Positions 10,321 to 21,372 of a DNA stretch of 64,000 bases are shown one piece after another. The notes under the pieces were generated by a model. It searched no databases and was not told the origin of the DNA. It worked only from the letters and a program-made list of their open reading frames with translations. The stretch is from Hyparrhenia diplandra (lineage: Eukaryota > Streptophyta > Magnoliopsida > Poales > Poaceae). Made by a program: the position numbers and the translations under genes. The stretch's first letter is position 1. Every line of letters starts with the position of its first letter. The stretch is taken from assembly GCA_015847255.1 (NCBI GenBank), contig JADLZK010004649.1, positions 2,170,001 to 2,234,000 on the forward strand, in the 5' to 3' direction.

Positions 10321-13300
10321 TCATATAACTTCGGTATCACTATCAAAATTGTCCAAATAATCGTATCCATCCGAAGGACCTGATGTTGTATTCATCATCA
10401 TGGCCTAATTGTATTCGCTCAAGCATTTGTAAGTCTCTCTCATTTGTGACCTCATCTCCGGCGTCCTCCTCGTCCTCAACCATTTCGTTGTTTACGTCCA
10501 TTTCATTCGCGTCGGGTAACTCTATCACAAATCTCCTCGGTAGCCCATCTTCTTGAAAGAATTCTCCATCATATGTGTGCGGGTTTATCAAGTTGTAATC
10601 TTCATCGATTGGGACGGGTAGTTTACCGTGTGGCGCTACCTTATGCACAATATCCCAACCCTTAAGGGAAGTTATGGTTTGGCGTATGGCGTGTAATAAA
10701 CCTCGCACGGCCTGTTGAGCCACAACATAGACATCGCCTCTCTCGAATACACGAATCCCGTTGAACTGGGACGAGACCAATTTTTGGGCTCCGTCGAACC
10801 CTCCATGACTAGGGTCAAACCAATGGCATTTGAATATGACAGTTGAAGATTCTTGGTGCCGTAGAAGGAAAGTTCATATATTTCTTCAACTCTCGCCATA
10901 GTAGTCACGGTCATCTTGTCGGGCACAAACACCCCGTTGTTTGTGGTTTTTCGATTGGGTCGGCTACGTTCATAGCTTGCGGTGTGAAAACGATATCCGT
11001 TCACATCATAACCGTTAAATGACTTAACCCTTCTTTCAAAGCCTTTTGCGACTGTCTCAACTCGGCGACATTGAGGGATCGATGGCTGGGCCTCGTAAGG
11101 TCAACGTGCAAGATCGTTACGATGAACTAAAAATGTCGGGATAAATAGAGCTGAAATAGACACTACCTTTCTTTTGAACCACGAAATGAAATCGGGGGCT
11201 TCCTGGTCCCGCACCTCGTGAAAGAAGGGTATCTTCTTCTTGCGGGGAGGATCCCTCGATTCATGCGGGATTGTCGAATGAATTCCCCGTAGCAACGAGA
11301 CAAGGTGGTTGGATGTTGAAAAGTGAAGGTGTATTGAAACAACTTCGTTGAGAGCGCATCGTATGTCCGGGTTTAGCCTCGCCCGGGTTGGTCAACACGT
11401 ATAGCATGATACTCCGCCACTCTGCATTGTTCAATTGCTTACTTGGTCCAACCACTTGAGGTTCCGAGTTGGCCTCGGAAAAGGCCGAGGGTCGATTCAT
11501 TTTCACCGGCATTGTAACGAGGGGAGGATTATGCACGCTAGGAAGCTTCTCAAGATAGTATTTCGTGTGAAGTTTGACACCTCCTCCACAAGATATCCTT
11601 GTGCAATGGACGCCTCCAGTCCGGCTTTATTTCTACATTTTTTGCGCATGATCTTTAGAACTCTTTCGATTGGATACATCCAACGGAACTGTTGTGGCCC
11701 CCATACGAGCCTCATACACGCGAGGTGCACAATCAAATGCTGCATCGGCATGAAGAAACCGGTGGAAAGATCTTCTCCAAGTTCTGAGCATCACAGTGCC
11801 GTTTTTCCAAATCTTTGATGACTGTGGGAGATAGCTCCTTGGCGTAAAAGGCGGCAAAAGAAATAGCTCAGCTCGCCAAAGAATAGCCATACATGCTCAG
11901 GGGACATAGCCTCGGACCATCGCCGGAAGAAGCCGTTGAATCCATACATGGAAGTCATGACTTTTCATCCCGTTGATTTTAAGAGTAGTCGGGTTCACTC
12001 CCTCCTCGGATTCATTTGCATATCCATCCGGGAACGGTAGTGTCTTGATCCATTCAAGGACCTCCCTCCTTTGTGGTGGAGTCAACATATAATCAGCCTT
12101 AGGCCTAGTCCATCTTTTGCCGCCTACGGGAGGCCTCATCTCCCGCCTTGGCCTATCGCATAATTTATTTGCGGGTCCAATCTAGCCTTAGGATTGTCCT
12201 TAGACTTGTCGGTGTCCATGATTGTTCCCCATAGTCCCTCGGAGATATTCCTTTCGGTGTGCATGTAATCTATGTAATGAGGTACAAGAAGGTCATCAAC
12301 ATATGGGAGCCTCATCGGGGCGACTTATGAGTCCACATATGTTGCTTACCATATCCCCGAAAACCACCTTCAAGATTGGCCACAAGAGCATCTACCCGAG
12401 TATGAACCCGGCGTGAGTCGACATGTGTGGCAGAGGATCTAGCACTTTGACACCTTTTGTAAAGTTCTTGATGTCTTGTCTAAATGCATGGTCTTACGGG
12501 AGAAATTGACGATGTAAGTCGAGCGGCGAATACTTGCCCCCCTTGTGCAACTAGTGGAATCTTTATAGCGGCCTTGCATCTTTGGACATGGGTACTTTCC
12601 GTGTACACACCAACCGCTAAATAAACCATACGCCAAGAAGTCATGGATGGAGTATTGGTACCACACATACATTTTGAAGCTTTTCTTTGTAGCCCGGTCG
12701 TATGTCCAAACGCCATCATTCAAGTAATCGATCAATTCATCCCAAACGGGTTCCATGTACACGCCCATATTACTCCCCCATGACCGGGATGATCAACGAA
12801 CATAATACATTTTGTCGTTGGAAGGCGACACCAGGGGGGAGGTTCAGGGGGATAACAAACACAGGCCAACATGTGTATGGGGCAGCCATCATCCCGTAAG
12901 GATTGAACCCGTCTGTTGATATCGCAACACGTACGTTACGAGCCTCACTAGCTTTGTGAGGATGTCTGGAATCAAAGTAGCGCCAAGCTTCACCATCAGA
13001 CGGATGTACCATCTTCTCGGGGTGATAATGTTTGCCATGTTTGTGCCATGTCATACGCTTTGCGCATTCCTCGATCATGAATAGCCGTTGGATCCTCGGT
13101 ATGATCGGAAGGTAATGTAGGATTTTCTCGGCGATGTTAAGCTGCTTCTTCTCACCATTACCGCAGTCTACCTGCATGTACCTGGAGGATTTACACTTTG
13201 GGCAGAAAGCTGCATCTGCGTGCTCATTCCTAAATAGCACACACCCCTTCGGGCAAACATGTATCCGCTTCGTGCGGCATCTTAAGTGCTTTGAGTACTT

Positions 13301-13884
13301 TCTGCGCGCGTCTTGGTTGGGTGGCAAATTGTGAACCTTTGGCGCCAGACCGGCAAACACCGTCAACATCCTATCGAACCATTCTCGACTCAAGTTCAGG
13401 TCAGCCTTCAACCCTATTAAGCGTCCAACGGCATCGGTGAGAAACCTCGAGTGCTCGTGGAGGGGTTTAGTTGCCGACTCCATCATGTTGTAGAACTCCC
13501 GTGCATCTTCCATCATCCCCTCCCTTTCATGAGAGTCGTGAAACATGCGTCGTATGCATCATCAACCATGTACGCTACCCCGGCATCGGCATCAAAAGCA
13601 TCGAGGCGTGGTCTCACCACCTCCTCTCTAAAACATTGATTTTCACCATGGAATCTCCACACGGTATAGCCCTCTATAAACCCATTAAGCGAAGATGTTT
13701 ACCCATAGTACGCCTATTTTTTTCTTTTCGTATTGCCACACTTGGAGCAAGGACATAAAACTAGAACATGTGGTGGTTGGTTGGCAAATGCAAGGTCCAA
13801 GAATTCACTTGTCTTCATCATCCACTCCCGATCAAAATCCCACCTACTTCTACGGCCAAGGATCATCCACCGACGGTCGTCCAT
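10321..13884 (-). pseudogene. TNP2-type CACTA transposase, frameshifted
   Basis: The likely start is the ATG at 13884, giving MDDRRWMILGRRS, the usual opening of the transposase-associated N-terminal domain. CPCSKCGNTKRK follows (about 13755-13720), a zinc-binding-like motif of that domain. The Transposase_21 core runs 13546-12439, with RIHVCPKGCVLFRNEH, FCPKCKSSRY, FNPYGMMAAPYTCWPV and LAYGLFSGWCVHGKYPCP. A DUF4218-like part follows (12139-11503, with MKSHDFHVWIQRLLPA and PIERVLKIMRKKCRNKAGLE). A DUF4216-like part (11004-10400, with MNGYRFHTASYERS) comes next. An acidic tail, DNFDSDTEVI, ends in a stop at 10321. The frame changes several times (just after 13720, near 13546/12770, around 12140-11890, near 10780), so it is a pseudogene. 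Intact, it would cut and join the element's ends. The order of domains is the standard one for this family. Confidence 0.9.
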
Positions 13885-15228
13885 CCTTTAGCATATATAT
13901 GAGCAAGTAAGATAACCTATGCCGTTCCAACTATCTAATAGGTGAGGATAGGTCCTAATCCCACCAGCGGATGCGTACATGGGGTCGAGTTCTATGCTCG
14001 ATCCGACCAAGGCGAATTTTGGCAGCACCTCCCCCTTTCTTCTCGATACACGTCACGGGAGGAGAGTGCGTATCAGGAGAACAACGCGGGGAGGTGATGC
14101 GAAACTCGTCTCAATCGGATCGGAGCATGGGGGCGACCCGCAGACGCATCCGCGGCCGTCCAAAACGTGGGCGATCCAGCAGTCTGATCATAGATATGCA
14201 AACAAATGCATACCTCCGCCCGACTGCTTTTGAATGGGAGACGCCTAACTAGGTTCCGCATTTTAAGACCGGGCGAGTGTGGATTACGAGATAGTCATAC
14301 CCTACGGTGGCGGTGGCGCGGCAAAGCGATCCAGGCCCCCATAACACGGAGGAAGAAGATCGAGGCAGCTTCGGGTACTCCGGCTCGACTCACACGCACT
14401 CTCCGCAAAAGAAACATAGGGTTTAGTTCAAAATTTTGGCGAGAACCTCCCACATGCGGTGAGGTTTCCAAACTCGCAATAACACGTACGGGCACGAAGG
14501 CCGACAACCACATGTGCATATACATTCATACCCACATATCAATGCCGAGTCTATTACTACCACATATACCACTTTAGTTGTTTTAGGGTGTTACCTTTGC
14601 CTTCACCGACGGCGAGGATGGTCGCGGGAGGGCGCGCCACGAGAGCACGGCCCGGGCGGGGGTGGTCGCGGGAGGGCGCGGTCAGAGGCCAAGGCCACTC
14701 TTGTCCTTCCCCTTCCTCTTCCCCTCCTCTTCCTCTTCCCTCCTCGGTGGCCCCTCCTCCTTCATGTTCCCCTCCCTCTCTTGCTCGGCCGGATGGGAGG
14801 CATGGGAGGTGACGAGGCGGGCCGGCCGGATGGACGGCGAGGAGGGAGGTGACGTGCACGGCGGAGGCGGGGCGGGGAACGGCGCGGGCAGCGAAGCTTA
14901 GCGGCTGCACGGGGCCGAGAATGGAAGGCGAGGGAGGGAGGTGGCGCGCCCGGCGACCGAATGGAGCTTCTTGGCGCGGCCGGCCGGACGGCAGCGCCGA
15001 CGGCGGCCTCGCGCCCGCAGCGACGGGCGAGAGGAGGAGACTTCGGAGCGCGCGCCCACCGGATGGACGGCGAGGGAGGGAGGTGGCGGAGCGGACGGAC
15101 GGCGAGAGACGGAGGCGGTGGCGCTGGGCGGACGGACGACGAGGATGGAGGCGGTTGCGCTGGGCGGACCTGACGGCGGCGACGACGGAGGCGGGGGGAT
15201 CGACGACGAGGACGGCGACAACGGGATT
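13885..15228. other. Upstream/leader region of the CACTA transposase, GC-rich in its distal half
   Basis: This lies immediately upstream of the minus-strand transposase start and probably holds its promoter and leader, including introns. From about 14600 to 15220 it is extremely GC-rich, with imperfect tandem words such as GGTCGCGGGAGGGCGCG (about 14620 and 14667) and repeated GGCGGACGGACG/GGACGGCGAGGGAGG. Long open frames on both strands here are by-products of composition and are not annotated as genes. Confidence 0.45.
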
Positions 15229-15290
15229 CCGTGTGTGTGTGCGTGTGTGTGTGGTGAGAGAGAGTGAGTGAGAGAGTGAGTGTGAGAGAG
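15229..15290. repeat. (GT)n/(GA)n microsatellite
   Basis: A run of GTGTGT units is followed by GAGAGA/GAGTGA units. It is a simple sequence repeat within the CACTA, just before the right subterminal motif cluster. Confidence 0.85.
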
Positions 15291-15511
15291 GAGTGGGAGG
15301 CGGGCTCTCGGGAGGGAATGGATAAGGCCCGTTAGGGTTTAGGGGTTAGGGCCTTTTACCGAGTGCCCGTTTCCGCGGCGCTTCGGTAGAGTAGGCCAGA
15401 AAATTAAATTTTTGAATTTTACAAACCAAACTTCACATTTGATTCAAAAATTTGAATTCGAAAGGGGAGAGAGCACCCGGCCCGGCCGGGAGTTCACCGA
15501 GAGCACACAAA

Positions 15512-16445
15512 ACCCTCGGTAGACTTAGGTAGTTTCACCGAGGGGCCTTGTAGCGAGGACCCTGTGTAAAATCTTTCTACCGGCGCCGGGATCCGCGGCC
15601 GCTTGGTGAAATAAGGTTTTTTTGAATTTTGGATCCATATTTTTTTGTGGGGTTCATACAATGTCTCATAGGTGATGTTGAAGTTTCAGAATTTTTCAAA
15701 ACTATTTATTATATATTTTGATTTTATTCCTTTTTAATTGAATTTTCTTGAATAAGTCGATTTGAAGCTGGAAGTCATACAGTAGAGTGCAGGCATGAGC
15801 CAAAAATGGGATTCATAATCGTGAGTGCAATGTGAGGCCTCGTCGCGGGGATAGACCCAAAACCCTGAACAAATTGTTCACGAAACATGACCATTCACTT
15901 GCGGGTGATTAGTTTTTAATCATAGAAAATGCAAACGAAGTTGAAAAATCCTGAAACTTGTTCAGGTTGTTGTTGCATCATATGCCTAGACATGACAAAA
16001 AAAATTTGGTAAGGTTTCATCGACACCGACCGAAATCATGGTTGAAACCGGGACATATATCACGATGAATGGTCATGTTTCGTGAACAATTTGTTCGGGG
16101 TTTTGGGTCTATCCACGCGCGAGGCCTCACATTGCACTCACGATTATGAATCCCATTTTTTGGCTCATGCACGCACTCTACTCGTATGACTTCGGTTCAA
16201 ATCTGACTTATTCAAGAAAATTCAATTAAAAGGAATAAAATCAAAATATATAATAAATAGTTTTGAAAAATTCTGAAACTTCAACATCACCTATGAGACA
16301 TTGTATGAACCCCACAAAAAAATATGGATCCAAAATTCAAAAAAAACCATATTTCACCCGGCGACAACGATCGGCACTCGGTAGAAAGATTTTACACAGG
16401 GTCCTGCTACAATTTTCGGTGAAACTACCTAAGTCTACCGAGGGT
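15512..16445. repeat. Long inverted repeat: about 386-bp arms, about 166-bp loop
   Basis: The left arm, about 15512-15897, matches the reverse complement of the right arm, about 16064-16445. Landmarks on the left arm are ACCCTCGGTAGACTTAGGTA, CCCTGTGTAAAATCTTTCTA, TTTTGGATCCATATT, GTGGGGTTCATACAATGTC and AACATGACCATTCA; all recur inverted on the right arm in mirrored order. The arms are nearly but not fully identical. A read-through RNA would form a stem of almost 400 bp with a small loop. It lies entirely inside the large CACTA near its right end. The outer parts of each arm contain the element's subterminal motifs, while the inner parts are AT-rich sequence unrelated to the motif clusters. 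Confidence 0.88.
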
Positions 16446-16770
16446 CTAATGTACGCCCTCGGTAGAGTTGACGGCATCGGCTGCGTGGGATGCTGCGGGC
16501 GCCGGGCGTTAACAACACCGAGGGCTTAGGTTTTGCGGAGGGATGGCTCTCGGTGACTTTGCATTGTACCGGCGTCTCTTGTTTCCGAGGGATCGCCTCT
16601 CGATGAACACAACCCCTACCGAGAGCCTGTTGTCACCGCGGCGAGTGGCTCTCGGTAGAGGCGTCACCACCGAGGGGAGACTCTTGGTACATAGTGTATG
16701 TACCGAGCGCTTATTTTGGTGCTCTCGGTACACTCTATGGCCCTCGGTGGAGGCTGACTGTGCGGTAGTG

Positions 16771-17753
16771 GTAGGCAGTCATGTTTAAATTAATCGTATT
16801 TTGCTTTTGGAGGCAACGTAGGTGTTCAATGATTTCCGTTAAGAAGAGGAGCTTCAGTCCTATCTACATCTTGAAGGTATGTGATTTAGAATTGGGTGCT
16901 CTTCAGCTTTTGTGAAATTGTGTACTCACTTATCACTACTCTTGTTTGCCGCGGCAGTTTGGTGGCTGCAGATTGATGCAGGGACGAGTTCCTTTTTTTC
17001 AGTCTATTAATGCATTGTTATTAGCTGAAAAATGGCTCATCTGTGAGTGCGAAGTATATTTGTTTCATTCTATCCCTCCACTCACCTTGATGAAATGGCT
17101 CTTTTTTGTTTCAGAAGAGAAACACAGCAACAAATGTGATGTGGATGGATTAGTTTCCAACTTCGAATATGTCAAATGAACTGAATGCCGAAATGGTTTG
17201 GAATTTGGTTACAACGATTGAAATGATTTTTACATGGGAATTCTGAAATGCCTGTACTTTTGTTACTATGCAAAATGGACTGAACCCCATGGAATGTTTG
17301 TCATTCGGTATGTTTTCGGGAAATTTGGAACAATTACCCAACAACTTTACAGCATTAAAATTGTTCTACAGGTGAAGCTGCATAGCAAGCACCGCGTCGA
17401 TGGATTTGAGCACTGCAGGGTAATCACCAACTCTCTGCTTGTTATATTTTCTTAAACACAGTCCTCCAATGCCAAGTGAATTTATCTTTTATGCCAAGTG
17501 AACTGCAGTAATGCGTAGCTGCAACTGAATTGTGGCAATAATTATACTTTTTTTTATTCTGTGTTGTTTTCCTTAATAGCAAATTAAGGGTATTGCTGCA
17601 ATCTTTCTTCAATTGCTTAAAATCTTTCTGTAATGGAAGGGCTCTGACGTCTGCAGTGAGGCGAGGTCGACCTCCTATTCTACCCTCCTTTTGCCCCGAT
17701 TCGCTGTGATCAGCTCCTAATCTCTCGAACGTGCTTTGTTGCTTTTCTCGCAG
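16771..17753 (+). other. Helitron cargo with exon/intron-like pieces, unidentified
   Basis: Right of the CACTA the Helitron resumes. Plausible splice-bounded pieces on the plus strand include 17372-17419, preceded by TTGTTCTACAG and followed by GTAATC, encoding VKLHSKHRVDGFEHCR. Another possible exon ends at about 16878 (CTTGAAG then GTATGTG). I cannot assign either to a gene. T-rich, intron-like sequence fills the rest. It may belong to the same captured gene(s) as the two exons downstream or to a further source. Confidence 0.4.
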
Positions 17754-17850
17754 ATCTTGCAAAGAACCCCATGGAGCTCGGGTGCAAAGATCCAAATCAC
17801 TAAGGACGTCGATGCGGACACAACTACGCTCCTACACCCGTTGCTTGAAG
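17754..17850 (+). pseudogene. Captured exon of a KH-domain, FUBP-like RNA-binding protein gene
   Basis: A 97-nt exon bounded by TTTTCTCGCAG upstream and GTTTGCTC downstream. The frame reads ILQRTPWSSGAKIQITKDV, then DADTTTLLHPLLE. Plant far-upstream-element-binding-type KH proteins have LQ-x2-SGAKIQITRDAEAD at the same place in a KH repeat, where it forms the strand and helix following the GxxG RNA-binding loop. Only this fragment is present; the GxxG loop itself would be in the preceding exon, which I do not see. It is therefore a captured fragment, not a working gene. Several residues differ from the usual motif, consistent with decay after capture. Confidence 0.7.
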
Positions 17851-17925
17851 GTTTGCTCTTTCTGTATTCTAATCCCTGTCCACGTATGTGCTGTTTTCCA
17901 TTTCAATGGATGATTGGAGATGCAG

Positions 17926-18006
17926 GAGGCCAAGCACACCCTCGATGGAAAGGTCACGACGATTGGCAATATCGTGCATGAGTCCTTGTCAGTTAGCAAC
18001 GACGAG
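17926..18006 (+). pseudogene. Captured exon of cytosolic seryl-tRNA synthetase
   Basis: An 81-nt exon (27 codons, phase 0) with AG acceptor at 17924-17925 and donor GTAAGC at 18007. It encodes EAKHTLDGKVTTIGNIVHES and then LSVSNDE. Plant cytosolic seryl-tRNA synthetases carry EAK..LD.KL..IGNIVH.SVPVS.DEA at the end of the N-terminal coiled-coil arm, just before the catalytic domain, so the match covers almost every position. The frame is intact with no stop, but the rest of the enzyme is absent. It lies only 75 bp from the KH exon, so the two donor genes have been brought together inside one Helitron. A chimeric transcript is possible if the splice sites are used. Confidence 0.82.
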
Positions 18007-18838
18007 GTAAGCTGGAAATTTAGTTGCTGGTTGTTCTAGCTGTTCAAAAAACCAGTAACTGTTGCATTGTAACGTGGCAGCCTAACTATTAGCGACACTG
18101 TCAACTCTAACCCTGATTCATTCTCATCCAGTAACAAATGAGTTGGTCACCAACAGTTTAGGTAAAGGAACTGGGACCCCAATGGGTACAGAATCAAAAA
18201 CAAGGTTCATATATAGAGAAAGTGCGTGTCTGTGGCCACCCAGGTCAATACACAACAACAGCTTGGGAATTAACCAACAGGTCAATACACAAGTCAGTGC
18301 TAACTGCTTGTGACCTCAAGCTCTGAATTATCAGTATTGAAACTTCCTATCTTTGAATAATGGATCTTGTTGATAGTGTCGTCTTATGCAAACCGCTACG
18401 TCTGACTTTCTCTTTGTTGTATCGCAGATGCACAAAGGTGTTTGATGGAATTTCGTGTGGTTGAATGGAGAGTTATTGGATGCTTGGTTCAGTCAACAGC
18501 AACATGTTGTTGATTCTTTTTTGAATTGGTGTTGACAATTCGAGCTTAGTATGTTCGAGTCTTAGAACCCTTCTCTGGTTCGAGTATTTAATGCCAAAAA
18601 TTTTGGAATGGCCTGCACATGGCCTCCATCCTGGATCACCCACAAAATACTATTGTGTTAGTTGTAAAAAAAATCATTGTGTTTTTAGTGGATCTTAAAC
18701 ATACCACACCTACGCTATGTTACTGTTGCAATTTAATTGTTTGATTTGTACTACTGAAGATCACCCTGAAGATCACCGTATTGTTAGCACGAAAAAAAGT
18801 ATCAACATTTGGTTTTCATGTGCATCTCTTAAATGAAA
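18007..18838 (+). other. Helitron 3' cargo, no recognised gene
   Basis: Intron-like, T-rich sequence. A possible last exon starts after TATCGCAG at about 18428 (ATGCACAAAGGTGTTTGA, immediately closed by a stop). No protein family is recognised. Confidence 0.4.
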
Positions 18839-18866
18839 CCGTGGCAACGCACGGGCACTATACTAG
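18839..18866 (+). other. Helitron 3' terminus: hairpin plus CTAG
   Basis: CCGTG (18839-18843) pairs with CACGG (18850-18854) around GCAACG. Eight bases later comes CTAG, then host T at 18867. This matches the grass Helitron termination signal of a short GC-rich hairpin 5-12 bases before CTRR. Confidence 0.9.
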
Positions 18867-19165
18867 TGAATTACCTAGTATGCTGTTGCAAAAGATGATA
18901 TTAACAAGGAAGGAGTAATATTTGGGCACTGAATTGTCGTTTGATTCTGATTTTGGCCATCAAACTTCAAAACTTTAATATCCCATCCAACTATAGAAAC
19001 TAGATAAATTTGGCCTCGACTGATTTCAATGGAGGTTTTTGCCTACATTTCTATTTTCCTAAAATAGTAAATTATTGTTAAATCTGTACAAATTATTGTT
19101 AAAATGTGAAACTGTTGCAAATGTTTTTTTCTAAAAAGAAAATCTACTTTGGTGCTCAAACCTAG
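18867..19165 (+). repeat. Host repeat copy A, right part
   Basis: From TGAATTACCTAGTATG this aligns with copy B from about 20997 (AAATTACCTAGTATACC). The shared series includes GCAAAAGATGATAT.AACAAGGAAG, GATTTCAATG and AAATCTGTACAAATT. No coding signal is seen. Confidence 0.8.
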
Positions 19166-20017
19166 AGATTACAATGCAAGGCCCGCATCCTGCCCAAGAC
19201 TATAATTGGATGACAAATTACCAAGTTAACACAACAGCATCACTGCTGGCGCACAGTTACAGGTGATGTCCCACATAGAGCAACCCATTACAATGCAAGG
19301 CAACTCATTGTAGGCCAATGCAAGTGTGTAGCTGTCATAGCATTGTTGAAGAGTGAACTATAAATTAAATTCTACTAACCCACATGCTTTTCTCTCACTT
19401 CACATAAACGGATTAACAAACATCCTCAACAACATCAGGACAACAAAACCATGGGTTGTCTTTGTTGCCAACTTCTTGAACGGTCTATGATTTTTTAGGT
19501 CAAATTAAGTGATAGGAAAAACTCACATGCCCCTCATCGAACCTGTAAAATTTAAAATGGATTGGTGCTAGATTTCACTACTTTCAATGTTAGAATTATT
19601 GTAAGGTATATTAATTAGCCCACAATGCTTTATATTTATTTATGTACAGATTTTAGACACTTGGATACCTTAGATTTGGACAGTGTGTGTGTGTGTGTGG
19701 TGGTGGTGGTGGTGGTGGTTGGGGGTGTATTCTTTTACTTTTGAATTCCTTTTCACAATACGAAAAATTGCACTATTCAACCACAATGTGTTTGATATGT
19801 TTTTACCAAAAATATAGCTTGACCTATGTCAACTTCTAATGTAGCCAATTGCATGAATCTTGATTTGGATCTTACGTGTCATAATTTTTGCAAGAGAAGT
19901 TTCCCCACCACATGCTATGTTGGAAACAGTATGACCATCACTACTACATGAGTTTTAGTGGGGCCTCAGATTTTTTCGAAACGGATAAAAATCACCCATG
20001 ATATCGTCCTGGACTAA
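19166..20017. other. Non-coding interval with a GT/GGT microsatellite
   Basis: No gene is seen. A simple repeat of GT followed by GGT units lies at about 19683-19720. The word ACAATGCAAGGC occurs twice (about 19171 and 19290), suggesting a small old duplication. The rest is AT-rich unique-looking sequence. Confidence 0.5.
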
Positions 20018-20353
20018 GAGCATCTTCAGTAGCTCCAAAAAAAACAAATCTAAAAATGTATGGGGAGTACATTCATTGGGCTCCTCCAATAGTTCTATTT
20101 CCCGCTCCTAAAAGATAGAAGGCAACTGTGTATCAGCATTTCTACACTATGTTCAAATCAACACAACAACCTTCGTTCTCTCTTATATGTTTGCATTGGG
20201 AACCCTGTTCTTCTCTACGCGATTGGATCATTTCTTTTCCCTAGTGCTTGGAAAGATTGTGAGTTAAGTTAAGGAGGTATTGGAGAACATTTTTTCAATC
20301 TTACAGAAAAATCAAGATTGGGAGTGCATTTTGGAAACTCTTCGGAGATGCTT
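20018..20353. mobile_element. Harbinger-like MITE, TAA target duplication
   Basis: The left end is GAGCATCTTCAGTAGCTCC. The right end, read inverted, is AAGCATCTCCGAAGAGTTTCC. TAA at 20015-20017 is repeated at 20354-20356. The GAGCATCTCC-type terminal repeats and a 3-bp TWA duplication fit PIF/Harbinger MITEs. It is 336 bp with no coding capacity. The same terminal family bounds the element at 40053-41046. Confidence 0.65.
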
Positions 20354-21345
20354 TAACACTGACTATGCTAGTAAAATTTGTACTGAAAGTTAATGTTTAT
20401 TTCAAAGAGACAAATCCTTAGTACTATGCTTTTACATCCCGTAATAATACATTTATAGTGTATTTGAAAGACACGACATCATACTTTCTAGACTGCCAGT
20501 ACGAACAACAGCATTATGTCCCCATATGATGCTTTAGAACAAAAGGTGTGCCATCAATGATGAAGTCCTTGTGCTACATAGTTGATGAACCTAGTGGTCA
20601 TCAACTTTTGCTGTTTCATACAAGCCTGGGTTAGCTAACAATGTTGAAGTCGTTTGCATCATGATTTTCTTTTTTAAAAATCAATGGTACTATAACATCA
20701 GATTTCTTGTACTTACTCAACTAAAAGGTACTATCGAGGATAGCCAAACAAAAAATAAATAGGACAAAGATATTATCTTACTAGTAATTTGAGGCTCAAA
20801 AGAAACCTTCACATTAACCCTTATAAGATATACTTGAAAAAGAAGAAAATCAAGGAAATTGTTGCACAAAAAAAAACTAGAAATCAATTTGATGGACTCC
20901 AACCATAAAACATTTTAACAACAATTTAACATTATATATTCTCAAAACATTACCGACCTCTTTCATTGTAAAATACAACATAAAATAATCACTAAATGTG
21001 TATATAAATTACCTAGTATACCATTGCAAAAATTGCAAAAGATGATATAAACAAGGAAGAAGTCTATTTTTTTGGGCATTGAATTGTTGTTGGAGGCCGA
21101 TTTTTGGTCATCAACCTTCAAAAACTTAATATTTCTGGCCGTCCTCCAACTATGAAAACTGGATAATTTTGGCCTGCATTGATTTCAATGCTGGTTCTCT
21201 ATATTTGCAGTTTTCTAAACATATGTTAAATCTGTACAAATTGATAACTAACTTGATTAAATTCAAAAAATGAGAAATTGTTACCAAAGTTTTTTTCTAA
21301 AAGACTTTGGTCCTCTATCTTTGTGTTATTTGGTTTTACACTTCG
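20354..21345 (+). repeat. Host repeat copy B (empty site for the Helitron)
   Basis: From about 20510 to 21345 this parallels copy A (2395-2916, 5962-6124, 18867-19165) without the Helitron. At about 20990-21000 the sequence runs uninterrupted from AATCACTAAATGTGTATA into AATTACCTAGTATACC, exactly where copy A is split. The part corresponding to the CACTA insertion point (2917/5961) is shortened, so it is not informative for that element. It contains no gene. Confidence 0.78.
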
Positions 21346-21372
21346 TTGTTGCTGGTATTTTATTAATCATAG

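Larger units (their letters stand above)
7195..16770 (-). mobile_element. Large CACTA (En/Spm) element with decayed transposase, GTA target duplication
   Basis: The left end is CACTACCGAGG (7195). The right end is the reverse complement of CACTACCGCACAG (ending 16770). GTA at 7192-7194 is repeated at 16771-16773, the expected 3-bp duplication. Both subterminal regions (about 7195-7800 and 15350-16770) are packed with CCTCGGTG/CACCGAGG copies in both orientations, the presumed transposase-binding sites. The internal part carries a TNP2-type transposase pseudogene on the minus strand (13884-10321) and a second, less clear coding region (10230-8009). It inserted into the Helitron at 6125-18866. 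Full length is 9,576 bp, the size of an autonomous family member, but the transposase frames are broken. Confidence 0.92.
6125..18866 (+). mobile_element. Gene-capturing non-autonomous Helitron, split by a nested CACTA
   Basis: The 5' end is TCTCTACTAC at 6125, preceded by A. The 3' end is CTAG at 18863-18866, followed by T, so insertion was between A and T with no target duplication, as for Helitrons. A short hairpin, CCGTG-GCAACG-CACGG (18839-18854), lies 8 bases before CTAG, a classic Helitron 3' signature. Joining the flanks gives sequence matching copy B at about 20970-21050, which lacks the insertion. Removing the nested CACTA (7195-16770) and its duplicated GTA leaves about 3.2 kb. There is no Rep/helicase gene. 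Instead it holds small exon-like pieces with intact splice signals, including FUBP-like KH and seryl-tRNA synthetase pieces. The right end is more certain than the exact left end. Confidence 0.85.

Noticed and set aside
14514..15271. Long open frames (up to 140 codons) on both strands
   Set aside because: Same composition effect, in the leader of the CACTA transposase; repeated GGACGG words explain them.
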